Shown: positions 55,128-64,000, counted from the stretch's first letter. The stretch: 64,000 nucleotides of DNA from JBEKOF01 sp049513975 (GCA_049513975.1 JBEKVM010000008.1:23484-87483); one strand, 5' to 3'. Program-made: numbers and translations. The notes: generated by a model from the letters alone, not told the origin.

Positions 55128-56219
55128 ATGAAAAAATCACCCTTGTTCCGCATGGCCCTGGCCGCCTGGCTTTCCTCAGCGGCAGCTTTGACTGCCCAGG
55201 ACACTCCGGCGGCTCAGACCCCGCCACCCGCCAACCAGCGCCCCACCAACCTGCCGCTCCCCGGCAATCTCCGTATCGTCATGGACGGCACGCCGGCGGC
55301 CCCCGCCGTCCTGCCTGGCCAGGGTTTGGCCCAGCACGATTTCTTCTATGCCGGGGAGGGCGACGGGCATCATAGAATGTTCATCGTGCGCAAGGGCAAA
55401 ATTGACTGGTCTTACGAAAACACCGACCCCCAGTCCAAAGGCGAAATCAGCGACGCCATGCTCCTGTCCAATGGAAACATTCTCTTCGCCCATCAATTTG
55501 GCGTGACCGAGATCACGGCCGGCAAGAAGGTGGTTTGGAATTACGACGCGCCGCCCGGAACCGAAATCCACACCGCCCAGGCCATTGGCAGGGAACATGT
55601 CGTCTTCATCCGCAATGGCAATCCGGCCAAATGCCTGGTCGTCAACACCACCTCCGGCGCCACAGAGAAGGAGTTTGAACTTCCCGTCAGGAATGCCAAC
55701 CCCAATGGCATCCACGGCCAATTCCGCCACGCCCGCTTGACGGCGGCCGGCACCCTCCTGGTCGGGCACATGGATTTGCGCAAAATCTGCGAATACGACC
55801 TCAACGGCAAGCAACTCTGGTCCCTTCCCGTGCCGGATCTCTGGATGGCCGCCCCGCTCAACAACGGCCATATCCTCATGACACGCGAACACACCGCCGT
55901 GCAGGAACTCGACCGCCAGGGCCAAACCGTCTGGGAATTCCCCAGCGCGGACCTCCTGGCCTTGGGCTACAAGATTTCCGGCATGCAAACCGCCAGCCGC
56001 CTGCCCAACGGCGACACCCTCATCAACAACTGGTGCAATAAAGGCGCCGGTCCCGCCGCCGGCACCGCCATTCAAGCCTTCGAAGTCAGCGCCGGCAAAA
56101 AACTCGTCTGGGCTTTGCGCGCCTGGGGGGACCCGGTTGACTTGGGGCCATCCACCACCATTCAAGTCCTCGATGAGCCGTCCGCCCCGGAAAACGTCAC
56201 CTTTGGCGACATCAAATAG
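55128..56219 (+). CDS. Secreted beta-propeller (PQQ-like) protein
   Basis: A 363-residue exported protein. A signal peptide (MALAAWLSSAAALTA) and a Pro-rich linker precede a repeat structure of about six blades. Typical strands are MFIVRKGKIDWSYEN, GVTEITAGKKVVWNYDAPPG, ICEYDLNGKQLWSLPVP and VQELDRQGQTVWEFPSADL. The regular W at strand ends is the PQQ/WD-like pattern. Such proteins are common beside polysaccharide-degrading enzymes. No catalytic residues are recognised. It is convergent with the beta-helix gene. Confidence 0.82.
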   Translation: MKKSPLFRMALAAWLSSAAALTAQDTPAAQTPPPANQRPTNLPLPGNLRIVMDGTPAAPAVLPGQGLAQHDFFYAGEGDGHHRMFIVRKGKIDWSYENTDPQSKGEISDAMLLSNGNILFAHQFGVTEITAGKKVVWNYDAPPGTEIHTAQAIGREHVVFIRNGNPAKCLVVNTTSGATEKEFELPVRNANPNGIHGQFRHARLTAAGTLLVGHMDLRKICEYDLNGKQLWSLPVPDLWMAAPLNNGHILMTREHTAVQELDRQGQTVWEFPSADLLALGYKISGMQTASRLPNGDTLINNWCNKGAGPAAGTAIQAFEVSAGKKLVWALRAWGDPVDLGPSTTIQVLDEPSAPENVTFGDIK

Positions 56220-56248
56220 CGAGAATAGGGGTCAATGGCCATGTAATT

Positions 56249-58069
56249 TCAACGCACTTTAAGCTTGAGGCTCCCCTGGCCGGGATTCTCGAACGGGCCG
56301 GGCGTTGGATTTGTTTCGTTCCTGCTCTTGCCCAAGTAATCCGTGTTGATGCGAATCGGTGTGCCATCCGGTTCTTCGTACGCAGCATTCGGGATGATGG
56401 CCCGGCCGAGCAGTTCCGTCGTCACCATCTTGCGGTTCCGCCCGCTGTTCCAGGCCGGAGCCAATTTGATTTCCAGATAGTAGCCGCCGGCCTCCTCCAC
56501 CAGTTTGAGCAACGGATCAAACTCCGCTCGCACCAGCGGCGCGGTTTCTTGACGGCAAGGCCTGGCGCCGTTGAAAAAAATGTTGCCGTCCATGAACACG
56601 GGCAATGCCGCCGCATCGTACTGGCTCAAATCGCCGCCTCGCGCGAACACATTGTTGTAGTAGCGGTCATCCCCGCGCGGATTGTCGTGGAATCCCGCCA
56701 ACTCCGTCGAGTGCGCCTTGTGAAACGGCGTCTGGCGCCCGTCATATCGGTTTACACTCACCGTCCCGCCAAACCAATCATGGACAAAGGCGGCCCCGCT
56801 GGAGTGACTGTCAAGTGAACTGGCCGACAGCAGAATGTTGTTGTCCACCAGAATCGGCCCGTGATCCACCTCCAGAAACAGATCCCGGCCGTTTTCGTGG
56901 AAAAGATTGCGCGACACCCGCGCGCCCTGCGCCATCCAGTCCAGCCAGATTCCCAGGCAGCAGTGGTGGATGTGGTTGCCGCTGATTTGAACATCAATGG
57001 CCCCGTGGAACTTGATCCCCGCCATTTCCGCCCCGCTGAACAATTGCCGCACATGGATTTCATGGATGTTGTTGCCGGTAATCGTGCTGAAGGCGGCGCC
57101 CAGGCTCCCCACAATGCCCGCTTGCTCGCAATGCGAGATGTCGTTGTCGCGGACCAGGTGGTGGCCGATGCTCTCCTTGTTCCACCCATTCGTGAGCGCC
57201 CGCTGGATGGTCTTAACGTAGCCCTCCGCGGTGTTGGCCGAAGTGTTGTCCCACTCGTCCCCGTATTTGCCCAGCGCAATGCCCGCACAAACCGAATGGC
57301 TGATCACGTTGCTCTCAATGATCCAGCCCTTGCTCCAGTGCGTGCCGATCAGGCCCATCTGTTCCGCCGTCGGCGGCGCCCACGGCGTGGCCGCCTGGCG
57401 CAGGGTGAATCCGCGCACCGTAATGAAGTTGATGCCCGTTTTCTCCGGGTAGAACACCGTCCGCCGCACATTGATCTCCACCCCTTGCTCGTTCGGGTTG
57501 ACCCCCTTGAACTGCGCCCAGATCGTCGTGTTCGACCCGTCCACCTGGCCAAACCATGACGGGGCGCTTCCCGCCGGCATCATCACATCGTCCAGCTTGG
57601 CCGCCTCCATCAGCCATGCGCCGTTCAGATAAACCGCCCCGGTGTGGTGTGCCCGGCCCTTCCCGTCGAACCAGTCGCCGTGGATAAGGTCGCTATAAGG
57701 GTTAAAACTGCCGAAGAAAGAATTCGGCAGCGTCACTCTCCAGACATCCTCCTGAACTTTCACCCAATTGGTGACCGCTTCCGATCCCTTGATTTCGACC
57801 TTCTCGCCCGCAGCGGCCTGATAGACGATGCGCTTGTCCTCCGATTCCCCTCCGCGCGGCGGGCTGATGCGTTCGCGGTAAACCCCGCCATGCACGGTGA
57901 TCACATCGCCCGGTTGCGCAAGCCCGGCCCCATGTTGAATGGTGCGGAACGGCGCCGCCTCCGTGCCGGGGTTGGCGTCCTGGCCGCTGACCGCAACGTG
58001 AAACTCACCGGCGTGTATAGTGGCGGCCAGTGTGCTGGCCATGATGATTTGAATCAGTTTCTTTCTCAT
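56249..58069 (-). CDS. Secreted right-handed beta-helix protein, GH141-like
   Basis: A 606-residue exported protein. A signal peptide (LIQIIMASTLAATIHA) is followed by HVAVSGQDANPGTEAAPFRT, the opening of DUF1565-type parallel beta-helices. The helix itself has repeated N-x-I and G-I-x-L patterns (ITGNNIHEIHVRQLF, QISGNHIHHCCLGIWLDWMA, VSRNLFHENGRDLFLEVDHG). This arrangement is typical of GH141-like and related polysaccharide-active proteins. The family assignment is by resemblance, and the substrate is unknown. The ATG at 58069 immediately precedes the signal peptide. Confidence 0.82.
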   Translation of the reverse strand: MRKKLIQIIMASTLAATIHAGEFHVAVSGQDANPGTEAAPFRTIQHGAGLAQPGDVITVHGGVYRERISPPRGGESEDKRIVYQAAAGEKVEIKGSEAVTNWVKVQEDVWRVTLPNSFFGSFNPYSDLIHGDWFDGKGRAHHTGAVYLNGAWLMEAAKLDDVMMPAGSAPSWFGQVDGSNTTIWAQFKGVNPNEQGVEINVRRTVFYPEKTGINFITVRGFTLRQAATPWAPPTAEQMGLIGTHWSKGWIIESNVISHSVCAGIALGKYGDEWDNTSANTAEGYVKTIQRALTNGWNKESIGHHLVRDNDISHCEQAGIVGSLGAAFSTITGNNIHEIHVRQLFSGAEMAGIKFHGAIDVQISGNHIHHCCLGIWLDWMAQGARVSRNLFHENGRDLFLEVDHGPILVDNNILLSASSLDSHSSGAAFVHDWFGGTVSVNRYDGRQTPFHKAHSTELAGFHDNPRGDDRYYNNVFARGGDLSQYDAAALPVFMDGNIFFNGARPCRQETAPLVRAEFDPLLKLVEEAGGYYLEIKLAPAWNSGRNRKMVTTELLGRAIIPNAAYEEPDGTPIRINTDYLGKSRNETNPTPGPFENPGQGSLKLKVR

Positions 58070-58168
58070 CTGGTTGTGTGCCGGCAAGACTAAACCCAAA
58101 GTGCTTCCTTCGCACGCCAAAGCTGCCCGCCAGGCGCGGGCGCTCCCCAACAATTAAGAACGTTGTCA

Positions 58169-58309
58169 AGGGCGTGTTGCCCAAATCGCGGAGTGCGACC
58201 GTCCTCGGTCGCAGCATTATCCAAACCTGTTTCTGTTCACAAATCCGTGCAGACATCGGACCTGTCCGGCAATGCTTTTCTCCAGTTTTCGATTTGGGCA
58301 ACACGCCCT
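58169..58309. repeat. 140-bp palindromic element with 20-bp perfect ends
   Basis: AGGGCGTGTTGCCCAAATCG (58169-58188) is perfectly inverted at 58290-58309. The inside holds GAGTGCGACCGTCCTCGGTC from 58191, a core related to the repeat at 20407. It lies upstream of the beta-helix gene. Confidence 0.75.
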
Positions 58310-58365
58310 CAAGTTGCGCCCCGGGCCGGGGGCGCATCTTGACACCACCACCGCGCGCTTCTTCT

Positions 58366-58397
58366 CCCTCTCCTCCACACACTTGTGGAGGAGAGGG
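58366..58397. repeat. CCCTCTCC-GGAGAGGG hairpin repeat, copy 1
   Basis: A perfect 13-bp stem (58366-58378 and 58385-58397) is followed by CCGGGGTGAGGAGGGTTCCA. A related copy is at 63906. The flanks have a 22-bp direct repeat, CTCAAGTTGCGCCCCGGGCC and two more bases, at 58308 and 58460. Confidence 0.7.
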
Positions 58398-58538
58398 CCG
58401 GGGTGAGGAGGGTTCCATCTGTTTCATGGGCCGGCGTTCATGCCCTGCATGGTGGTAGTCTCAAGTTGCGCCCCGGGCCGGCCAGCCCTTCAAATTCGCT
58501 GGCACAACGGCCATCTTCGGGTTACTCATTTTGTTCGC

Positions 58539-60782
58539 ATGAAAACCATGACAGACTCCACGGCTTCCTCCCATCACTGGAGTTTCTTTCGCGCCGGCGG
58601 CTTCGACCAAGTACGGCTCGAATCCGGCGCCGATCTCATGAGCCTGGATCAGCTCGACCAGAAACTGTGGGTCGCGCTGGCTTGCCCCATTGCCGGGCTG
58701 GACTTCGATCCCAAGACCGCCGCCTTGATTGACACTGACCACGATGGCCGCATCCGCGCCCCCGAACTCATCGCCGCCGTCCAGTGGGCCGGCACCGCCC
58801 TCAAAAATCCTGACACGCTGATCCAAGGTGGCGACTCCATCCGCCTCGACGATATCAACGACGTCACCGCCCACGGCAAACAAATCCTCGCCTCCGCCCG
58901 GCGCCTTCTCGCCCATCTTGGCCTGCCCGCCGGCGCGCCCGTGACCCTGGCCCAGGCGATGGACGCCAACAGCGTCTTCGCCGGCGCCCTCTTCAACGGC
59001 GACGGCGTCATTGTGCCGGAATGCGCCGATGATCCGGCGATGGCGGACCTCATCCGCCAAATCATGGACTGCATGGGCCCCGTCACCGATCGTTCCGGCA
59101 AACCGGGCGTTGACCAGGAACGGGCCGATAAATTCTTCGAGGCCTGCGCCGCCTTCGATGCCTGGATGAAACAGGCCGAGGCGGACGCGCCCTCCATTCT
59201 GCCTGCGGGCGCGCAGACCGCCGCCGCCGCCGCCGCCGTTCAGGCGGTCAAGCCGAAGGTGGATGATTATTTCGGCCGCTGCCGTGTGGCCGCCTTTGAT
59301 CCGCGCGCCCTCGCTATTCTCAATCGCCCCACGGATGAATACCTTCAGATTGCCGCCCACCAACTGACGATTGACGCCAGCGAACTGGCGGCCTTCCCGC
59401 TCGCCCAGGTCGCCCCCGGAAAAACCTTGCCGCTCAAGACGCGCCTTAACCCGGCCCACGCCGCCGCTGTCGCCGCGCTGTTGACCACCGCCGTCCAACC
59501 GCTTTTGGGCGACCGTTCTGAATTGACTGAAGCTGATTGGGCCGCCTTGCAAAGGAAGTTGGCCGCCTTCCAAACTTGGCAGGCCGCCAAGGCCGGCGGC
59601 GCCGTGGAAAAACTCGGCGTCGCCCGCGTCCGGGCTTTGCTCGCCGGCAAAAATCGCGAAACCGTCAACGCCCTCATCGCCAGGGACAAGGCCCTGGAGG
59701 GGGAGGCCGCCAACGTGGCCAATGTCGAAAAACTCCTGCGCTGCGTGCGCGACCTCAGCCTCCTCTGCCGCAATTTCGTCAACTTCAGCGACCTTTACGT
59801 CGCGGGCGGTCCGGCCATTTTCCAGTGCGGCGCGCTTTACCTGGATCAGCGCGCCTGTTTTCTATGCTTGACAGTGGAGGACGCCGGCCGCCACGCCTCC
59901 ATGGCGGGGCTTTCCGGCGCCTATCTGGCTTATTGCGATTGTGTGCGCAAAGGCACGGGCGAAAAACTCGGCATCGTCGCCGTCGTTTCGCAGGGCGATG
60001 ATGAAAACCTCATGGTCGGGCGCAACGGCATCTTTTACGACCGCGCTGGACGCGATTACGACGCCACCATCACCAAAATTGTCGCCAGCCCCATCAGCCT
60101 GCGGCAGGCCTTTTGGGCGCCCTACAAAAAACTGGTCCGCACCATCGAGGAATACATCGCCAAGCGCGCCGCCACCGCCGACACCGATGTCCAAACGCAG
60201 GTGACCGCCGTCGCGACCCCGCCGCCGCCCGCCGGGACGCCGACCAAGCCGTTGTTCGACCCGAGCGTGATCGCGTTATTGAGCCTGGCCATCGGCAGCC
60301 TGGCCGCCGGCGCGGCCACCGTGCTGGCCTTCCTCGGCAAGGTCCCGGTGGCCTTGCTGCCCCTCGTCCTGGCCGCCGTCGCGCTGGTCGTCTCCGCCCC
60401 CTCCCTCCTCCTGGCCTTCATCAAGTTGCGCAAACGCAACCTCGGCCCCATACTCGACGCCAATGGCTGGGCCATCAACGCCAAGGCCAAAATCAACGTT
60501 CCCTTTGGCGAACGCCTCACCTCCATCGCCAAACTGCCCGGCGGCGCCAGTCTCAACTCCCACGACCGCTATGCCGAGAAACCGGTTCTTTGGCCCAAAC
60601 TCGCCGCCGCCGCCCTCTTTCTTGTCTGGGTTTACTCCTTGTTGGATTACTCCGGCATTCTCTTCCGCCTCACCAAGGACTGGGAAACCCCGCTCGGCAC
60701 CCCACCGTCCAATTACAGATCCAATATCAACGCCCCGCCACGGGCTGCCTCGCCGCCCTCCACCAACGCCCCGGCCAAATAG
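58539..60782 (+). CDS. Large membrane protein with an EF-hand-like motif
   Basis: A protein of 747 residues. Near the N-terminus a single EF-hand-like calcium loop (DTDHDGRIRAPEL) is preceded by FDPKTAALI. A long helical cytoplasmic or periplasmic region follows. Near the C-terminus lie membrane segments (VIALLSLAIGSLAAGAATVL, VALLPLVLAAVALVVSAPSL, and LAAAALFLVWVYSLLDYSGI). Conserved-looking motifs are LCRNFVNFSDLYV and DENLMVGRNGIFYDRAGRDY. I recognise it only as a family of uncharacterised proteins. The ATG at 58539 is chosen; 58548 is three codons in. Confidence 0.78.
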   Translation: MKTMTDSTASSHHWSFFRAGGFDQVRLESGADLMSLDQLDQKLWVALACPIAGLDFDPKTAALIDTDHDGRIRAPELIAAVQWAGTALKNPDTLIQGGDSIRLDDINDVTAHGKQILASARRLLAHLGLPAGAPVTLAQAMDANSVFAGALFNGDGVIVPECADDPAMADLIRQIMDCMGPVTDRSGKPGVDQERADKFFEACAAFDAWMKQAEADAPSILPAGAQTAAAAAAVQAVKPKVDDYFGRCRVAAFDPRALAILNRPTDEYLQIAAHQLTIDASELAAFPLAQVAPGKTLPLKTRLNPAHAAAVAALLTTAVQPLLGDRSELTEADWAALQRKLAAFQTWQAAKAGGAVEKLGVARVRALLAGKNRETVNALIARDKALEGEAANVANVEKLLRCVRDLSLLCRNFVNFSDLYVAGGPAIFQCGALYLDQRACFLCLTVEDAGRHASMAGLSGAYLAYCDCVRKGTGEKLGIVAVVSQGDDENLMVGRNGIFYDRAGRDYDATITKIVASPISLRQAFWAPYKKLVRTIEEYIAKRAATADTDVQTQVTAVATPPPPAGTPTKPLFDPSVIALLSLAIGSLAAGAATVLAFLGKVPVALLPLVLAAVALVVSAPSLLLAFIKLRKRNLGPILDANGWAINAKAKINVPFGERLTSIAKLPGGASLNSHDRYAEKPVLWPKLAAAALFLVWVYSLLDYSGILFRLTKDWETPLGTPPSNYRSNINAPPRAASPPSTNAPAK

Positions 60783-61197
60783 CCGCCCAAAACACTTTGG
60801 CTCTTCGTTACCTTCTGTTCGCATTCGGAACGGGGTTGACCCTCCATCCTCGTCCCTGTTTCCCATTCCCCTGACAATCATTCCCCTGACATTGCCCCGC
60901 ATGATGCTGTCCCTTCCCCATGATTTTACGCCGCATGATTTTGCCTTCGAACTGGCAGAGATGGCGGCGGAATTGATAACGCAAAGCCCAAGGGCGCCAA
61001 GGCGCAAAGGGTCTTTTCCCGCTTGGCCTCTCCGCGTCTTTGGGACTCTTGCCCCGAAAGCTTTCGGGGTTGACAGTTGAATGGTCTTCTCTATCCGTGA
61101 AATCCGTGAAATCCGCGGTTCAATTCCTTCAGTTGCGGCTTTGCCCTCTGCCCTTCCTGCCCCCTCCCTCCATTTACAATGTTCAATAAAATAAAAG
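60783..61197. repeat. Repeat-rich gap before the DUF2089 gene
   Basis: No gene is supported. It holds three CATGATTTT-type units (60892-60945), CGCAAAG-type words (60980-61015), a perfect 18-bp palindrome CCCCGAAAGCTTTCGGGG (61052-61069) and ATCCGTGAAATCCGTGAAAT (from 61094). The right end is strongly AT-rich. Confidence 0.65.
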
Positions 61198-61225
61198 TTG
61201 ACTTTAATAAAATTGAGTATAAAAT
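61198..61225 (+). promoter_or_regulatory. Candidate promoter of the DUF2089 gene
   Basis: TTGACT (61198-61203) and TAAAAT (61220-61225) are 16 bases apart in an AT-rich stretch, 25 bases before the start codon. Confidence 0.5.
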
Positions 61226-61250
61226 GAAACCATAATTTAACTTTATTCAA

Positions 61251-61574
61251 ATGGATGCTCAGTCAAAAACGCGCTGGATTGATTTTGTCGAGGAGGAGGA
61301 TTTGGCCTTTATCAAACGCTTTCTCCTGTTTTCCGGCTCGCTCAAGGACTTGGCCGAAGCCTACAAGGTCAGCTACCCGACACTGCGCCTGCGCCTGGAC
61401 CGCCTGATCGGCAAGATCAAGGTCCTGGACGACCAGACCATTGAGGATGATTTTGAGCGCCTGCTGCGCGCCCATTTTGCCGAAGGAAACATTGAATCGG
61501 CCAGCTTCAAGCGCCTGCTGGCCGCCTACCAAACCCAGAAAAATCATTCTTATGAAAAAAATCCCAAGTTGTAG
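61251..61574 (+). CDS. DUF2089 family regulator
   Basis: A 107-residue protein matching DUF2089. EEEDLAFIKRFLLFSGSLKD leads into the HTH LAEAYKVSYPTLRLRLDRLI, followed by an acidic-amphipathic helix (LDDQTIEDDFERLLRAHFAE). DUF2089 proteins are predicted DNA-binding regulators or RNA-polymerase-associated factors. The gene overlaps the next by 23 bases in another frame, suggesting coupling with a membrane protein it may control. A candidate promoter lies just upstream. Confidence 0.88.
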   Translation: MDAQSKTRWIDFVEEEDLAFIKRFLLFSGSLKDLAEAYKVSYPTLRLRLDRLIGKIKVLDDQTIEDDFERLLRAHFAEGNIESASFKRLLAAYQTQKNHSYEKNPKL

Positions 61575-62913
61575 CCTATATTTGATCTGCGCCCTCGCTG
61601 TTTCCGCGCAGGAAACTGTCTCGGAGTTCCGTTGGGGCAACAAGTCCGACAAGCCAGCCTCGCCCTTGGCGGAGCTGGCCGCCGAGGATGGACGCGCCTG
61701 CGTGAAAATCAACAGCACCAACCAGGCGCGCACGGCCGTCCCTCTTCTCAGCATCACCAACCCGGCGGTGACAGCGAGATTTTACGCTGTCACCGGCGAA
61801 GTGAAATACGACATGACGGACGGCAGCGGTTACCTGGAAATGTGGAATGGTTTCGGGACTAATCGTTATTTCACCCGGGCACTCGGCGAGGTGGGGCCGA
61901 TGAGGAAAATCATTGGAAAGTCCGCCTGGCGGCCCTTTATTCTGCCCTTTGACCGGAGCGGGGCTTCAACCGCCCCCACCCGGCTGGAAATAAATTTGGT
62001 CCTCAATGGCCGGGGTGAGGTCCTGGTCGGTCCGCTCAAACTGGTTCAATATCCGGAAGCCAAAAGCGTGCAGGAGATTCTCTTCCCTCCCGCCGGAACT
62101 GCGGAGGCGGCGCCAATGCTGCACCCAACCCCCGTGAGCGTGGATGGCCGTTCCTGCCTCAAAGTTGAAAACACCGCCGGCCTTCCCGTGCAAGTCCCTC
62201 TCGCCGTGTTGACCAATCCCGCGGTGACCGGACGCTTCTACTCCGTCAGCGGCGAAATCAAATACGAGGGCGTGGAAGGGGATGGTTATTTGGAAATGTG
62301 GAGCGTATTCCCCGGCGGACGATATTTCTCGCGCGGGCTGGGACCCGGCGGCCCGATGGGCAAGATCAGCCGCACTTCGGGCTGGAGGCCGTTCCTCCTG
62401 CCGTTTGACCGCAAGGGAATCAGCGAAAAGCCCGCGCAACTGGAGATTAATTTGGCCTTGCCCGGACGCGGCACCGTTTATATCGGCCCGATTCAGTTCG
62501 GCGACAATCCCGAATGGAACAAATACCCCGACTCCGCTGGCATCGCCGATGTGGTCCGGGAGGAGCTTTATTCCTACGGCTGGTGGAGTTTCACCGCCGC
62601 CTGGAAGGCGACCCGGACTGGACTCCCGTTGATCCTGGTTCTGGCTTGCCTCGCCGGCTGGCTGGCGCACAAGGGCAAGGCCCGCGGCTTTGTCATGGCG
62701 GCGACGGCCGTTGGCTCGGCGCTGGGCGTGATGGCCGCGCTGGCCGCCGTGGCGGCGCCGGCGGCAGGCCAGCCGTGGTGGGTTTGGTTCCCGGCCGGCT
62801 TTTTCGGAATTGTCCTGCTGGCGATTTTCCCCTGGCAAATGAGGCGCTTTCGCAAGCGTTACGGCGCCTTGGAATTGCGCCGCATGGCTTCAATGGACCA
62901 GTTGACAGTTTAA
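61552..62913 (+). CDS. Membrane-anchored protein with two beta-sandwich repeats
   Basis: A 453-residue protein. A signal peptide (MKKIPSCSLYLICALAVSA) precedes two related beta domains. Each has FYAVTGEVKYDMTDGSGYLE or FYSVSGEIKYEGVEGDGYLE and later SAWRPFILPFDRSG or SGWRPFLLPFDRKG. Three C-terminal helices (GLPLILVLACLAGWLAH, GFVMAATAVGSALGVMAALA, WVWFPAGFFGIVLLAIFPWQ) form the membrane part. It begins inside the DUF2089 gene (23-base overlap). This looks like a sensor or regulatory membrane protein, but no known family is assigned. Confidence 0.75.
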   Translation: MKKIPSCSLYLICALAVSAQETVSEFRWGNKSDKPASPLAELAAEDGRACVKINSTNQARTAVPLLSITNPAVTARFYAVTGEVKYDMTDGSGYLEMWNGFGTNRYFTRALGEVGPMRKIIGKSAWRPFILPFDRSGASTAPTRLEINLVLNGRGEVLVGPLKLVQYPEAKSVQEILFPPAGTAEAAPMLHPTPVSVDGRSCLKVENTAGLPVQVPLAVLTNPAVTGRFYSVSGEIKYEGVEGDGYLEMWSVFPGGRYFSRGLGPGGPMGKISRTSGWRPFLLPFDRKGISEKPAQLEINLALPGRGTVYIGPIQFGDNPEWNKYPDSAGIADVVREELYSYGWWSFTAAWKATRTGLPLILVLACLAGWLAHKGKARGFVMAATAVGSALGVMAALAAVAAPAAGQPWWVWFPAGFFGIVLLAIFPWQMRRFRKRYGALELRRMASMDQLTV

Positions 62914-62961
62914 CTAAATTCTATGGTTGTATTTTGCTGTAAGGATGGCAAAATTGGGGGC

Positions 62962-63783
62962 ATGAAACTGAAATGGATTCTGCCGGCGTTATTGGCTTTT
63001 GTCGTCATTCCCGCTTCCGCCCAGGACTGGGCCAAGGCCAGGCTGGAAAAATCGCCCCGCCACGGCGAATGGGTCACCGTGACCAATGGCGCCCGCGCCG
63101 TGCAATGCTGGGTGGTCTATCCTGAAGTCAAGGACAAGGCCACCGCGGTGGTGCTCATTCATGAAATCTTCGGCCTGACCGATTGGGCGCGCAACGCGGC
63201 GGATGAAGTGGCCGAGGCCGGATATATCGCCATCGCGCCCGACCTTCTTTCGGGCATGGGCCCCAATGGCGGCAAGACAAGCGATTTTCCCGACCAAAGC
63301 GCGGTGACCGCGGCGGTGGGCAGGCTGCCCAACAATCAGGTCACCGGCGATCTCAATGCGGCGGCGGATTACGTCAAGGCGCTGCCCTCCGCCAATGGAA
63401 AAATTGTGGTGGGCGGTTTTTGCTGGGGCGGCTCCCAATCCTTTCGATTCGCCTGCAACCGGCCTGACTTGAAGGCCGCCTTCGTTTTTTACGGCGGCCC
63501 TCCTTCCGCCGCGGACATGGAAAAAATCCAGTGTCCCGTCTATGGCTTTTACGGCGGCAACGACGGGCGCGTCACGCTCACGGTCAATGGACCGGCCACC
63601 GCCACCTTTACCAACGCGGTGGAACTGATGAAGAAAGCAAGCAAAACTTATGAGCCGGTCATTTACGACGGGGCCGGGCACGGTTTTATTCGCGGCGGCG
63701 AAGACCCGGCCGGGCGCGAGGGCGACAAAAAGGCCCATGACGCGGCCTGGTTGCGCTGGAAGGAATTGCTCAAGAAGATTTGA
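62962..63783 (+). CDS. Secreted dienelactone hydrolase family protein
   Basis: A 273-residue alpha/beta hydrolase. A signal peptide (LKWILPALLAFVVIPASA) is followed by VVLIHEIFGLTDWARNAADE (Glu 68), the nucleophile elbow GGFCWGGSQ (Cys 154), GGNDGRVTL (Asp 201) and GAGHGFIRGG (His 240). This Cys-Asp-His triad is that of dienelactone hydrolases, which open lactones and related esters. Export and neighbouring glycan genes suggest lactone or ester substrates from biomass, but this is inference. The start at 62962 gives the signal peptide. Confidence 0.9.
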   Translation: MKLKWILPALLAFVVIPASAQDWAKARLEKSPRHGEWVTVTNGARAVQCWVVYPEVKDKATAVVLIHEIFGLTDWARNAADEVAEAGYIAIAPDLLSGMGPNGGKTSDFPDQSAVTAAVGRLPNNQVTGDLNAAADYVKALPSANGKIVVGGFCWGGSQSFRFACNRPDLKAAFVFYGGPPSAADMEKIQCPVYGFYGGNDGRVTLTVNGPATATFTNAVELMKKASKTYEPVIYDGAGHGFIRGGEDPAGREGDKKAHDAAWLRWKELLKKI

Positions 63784-63905
63784 GGGTGGAATTACCATTC
63801 ACGATTAAGATTAGCCTCCACGCCAAAATCTTGGCGGGCATTGGGACCATGAACCCGCCGCTGCCGGACAGACCTCCATGGAACAATTCGTGTCCGTCTG
63901 CTGTC

Positions 63906-63940
63906 CCCTCTCCGCTCCCATCCGATGGGAGGGGAGAGGG
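63906..63940. repeat. CCCTCTCC-GGAGAGGG hairpin repeat, copy 2
   Basis: A 17-base arm with one mismatch and GATGGGAGGGGAGAGGG on the right, followed by TTAGGGTGAGGTGAGGGTTC, as in copy 1 at 58366. GATTAAGATTAG (63805-63816) and TTTTAATCCTAATCC (63974-63988) of the tandem family flank it. Confidence 0.65.
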
Positions 63941-64000
63941 TTAGGGTGAGGTGAGGGTTCATCCTACTCCTGATTTTAATCCTAATCCCGCGAACCAGCC

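Overview
The window is GC-rich, mostly chromosomal DNA with short convergent, divergent and overlapping operons. Several things suggest a Verrucomicrobiota member (Pedosphaera/Limisphaera-like, subdivision 3), though no rRNA gene is present to prove it. These are the many secreted proteins and glycoside hydrolases (GH95, GH127 and a GH141-like beta-helix), a long putative porin, TPR and HEAT scaffold proteins, a GxxExxY-type protein, and dense families of short palindromic repeats between and inside genes. No tRNA, rRNA or CRISPR array was seen.

Layout. 1-6.2 kb, minus strand: an aminotransferase-fold enzyme cut by the window edge, a lone type II secretion F protein, thioredoxin, a tail-anchored protein, an RRM protein, a Gfo/Idh oxidoreductase and an M42 peptidase. 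6.5-10.9 kb, plus: an FN3 secreted protein with terminator, proB, mazG and an M29 aminopeptidase. 10.9-12.7 kb: a repeat-bounded cassette with a hypothetical gene and a GxxExxY-type gene. 12.7-20.1 kb, minus: a LysR regulator, a hybrid kinase lacking the phosphoacceptor histidine, a porin and two secreted proteins, one resembling a periplasmic binding protein. 20.6-23.2 kb, plus: an arsenic operon (ArsR, C_GCAxxG_C_C protein, a 36-residue Cys-rich microprotein, ACR3, ArsC). 23.2-26.3 kb, minus: an Fe-S carrier and a large TPR protein. 27.4-30.0 kb: a solitary, less GC-rich AAA/SMC-like ATPase, a defence candidate. 30.5-36.5 kb, minus: uvrA with a repeat-derived insertion, a VWA-like protein also containing repeats, and a NYN-domain protein.

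36.8-41.7 kb: small and hypothetical genes, a broken XRE gene, PPK2 and a cupin. 41.9-47.0 kb: a translationally coupled GH95-GH127 pair for plant or algal glycan breakdown. 47-51.2 kb: a debris field holding gene tails, a 94-bp MITE-like element, a HEAT-repeat protein, a DUF3309/PRC-barrel pair, a transposase tail and an orphan antitoxin-like gene. 51.3-55 kb: an M24 peptidase and a small phage-derived module (Mu Gam-like protein, double-HTH protein, divergent regulator, zinc-knuckle protein). 55.1-63.8 kb: secreted beta-propeller and beta-helix proteins, an EF-hand membrane protein, a DUF2089 regulator overlapping a membrane protein gene, and a secreted dienelactone hydrolase.

The most unusual signals are (i) mobile palindromic and tandem repeats read in frame inside uvrA and the VWA-like gene, (ii) two near-identical 94-bp terminal-inverted-repeat elements, (iii) the solitary ATPase, (iv) the Gam module and (v) the arsenic-operon microprotein.
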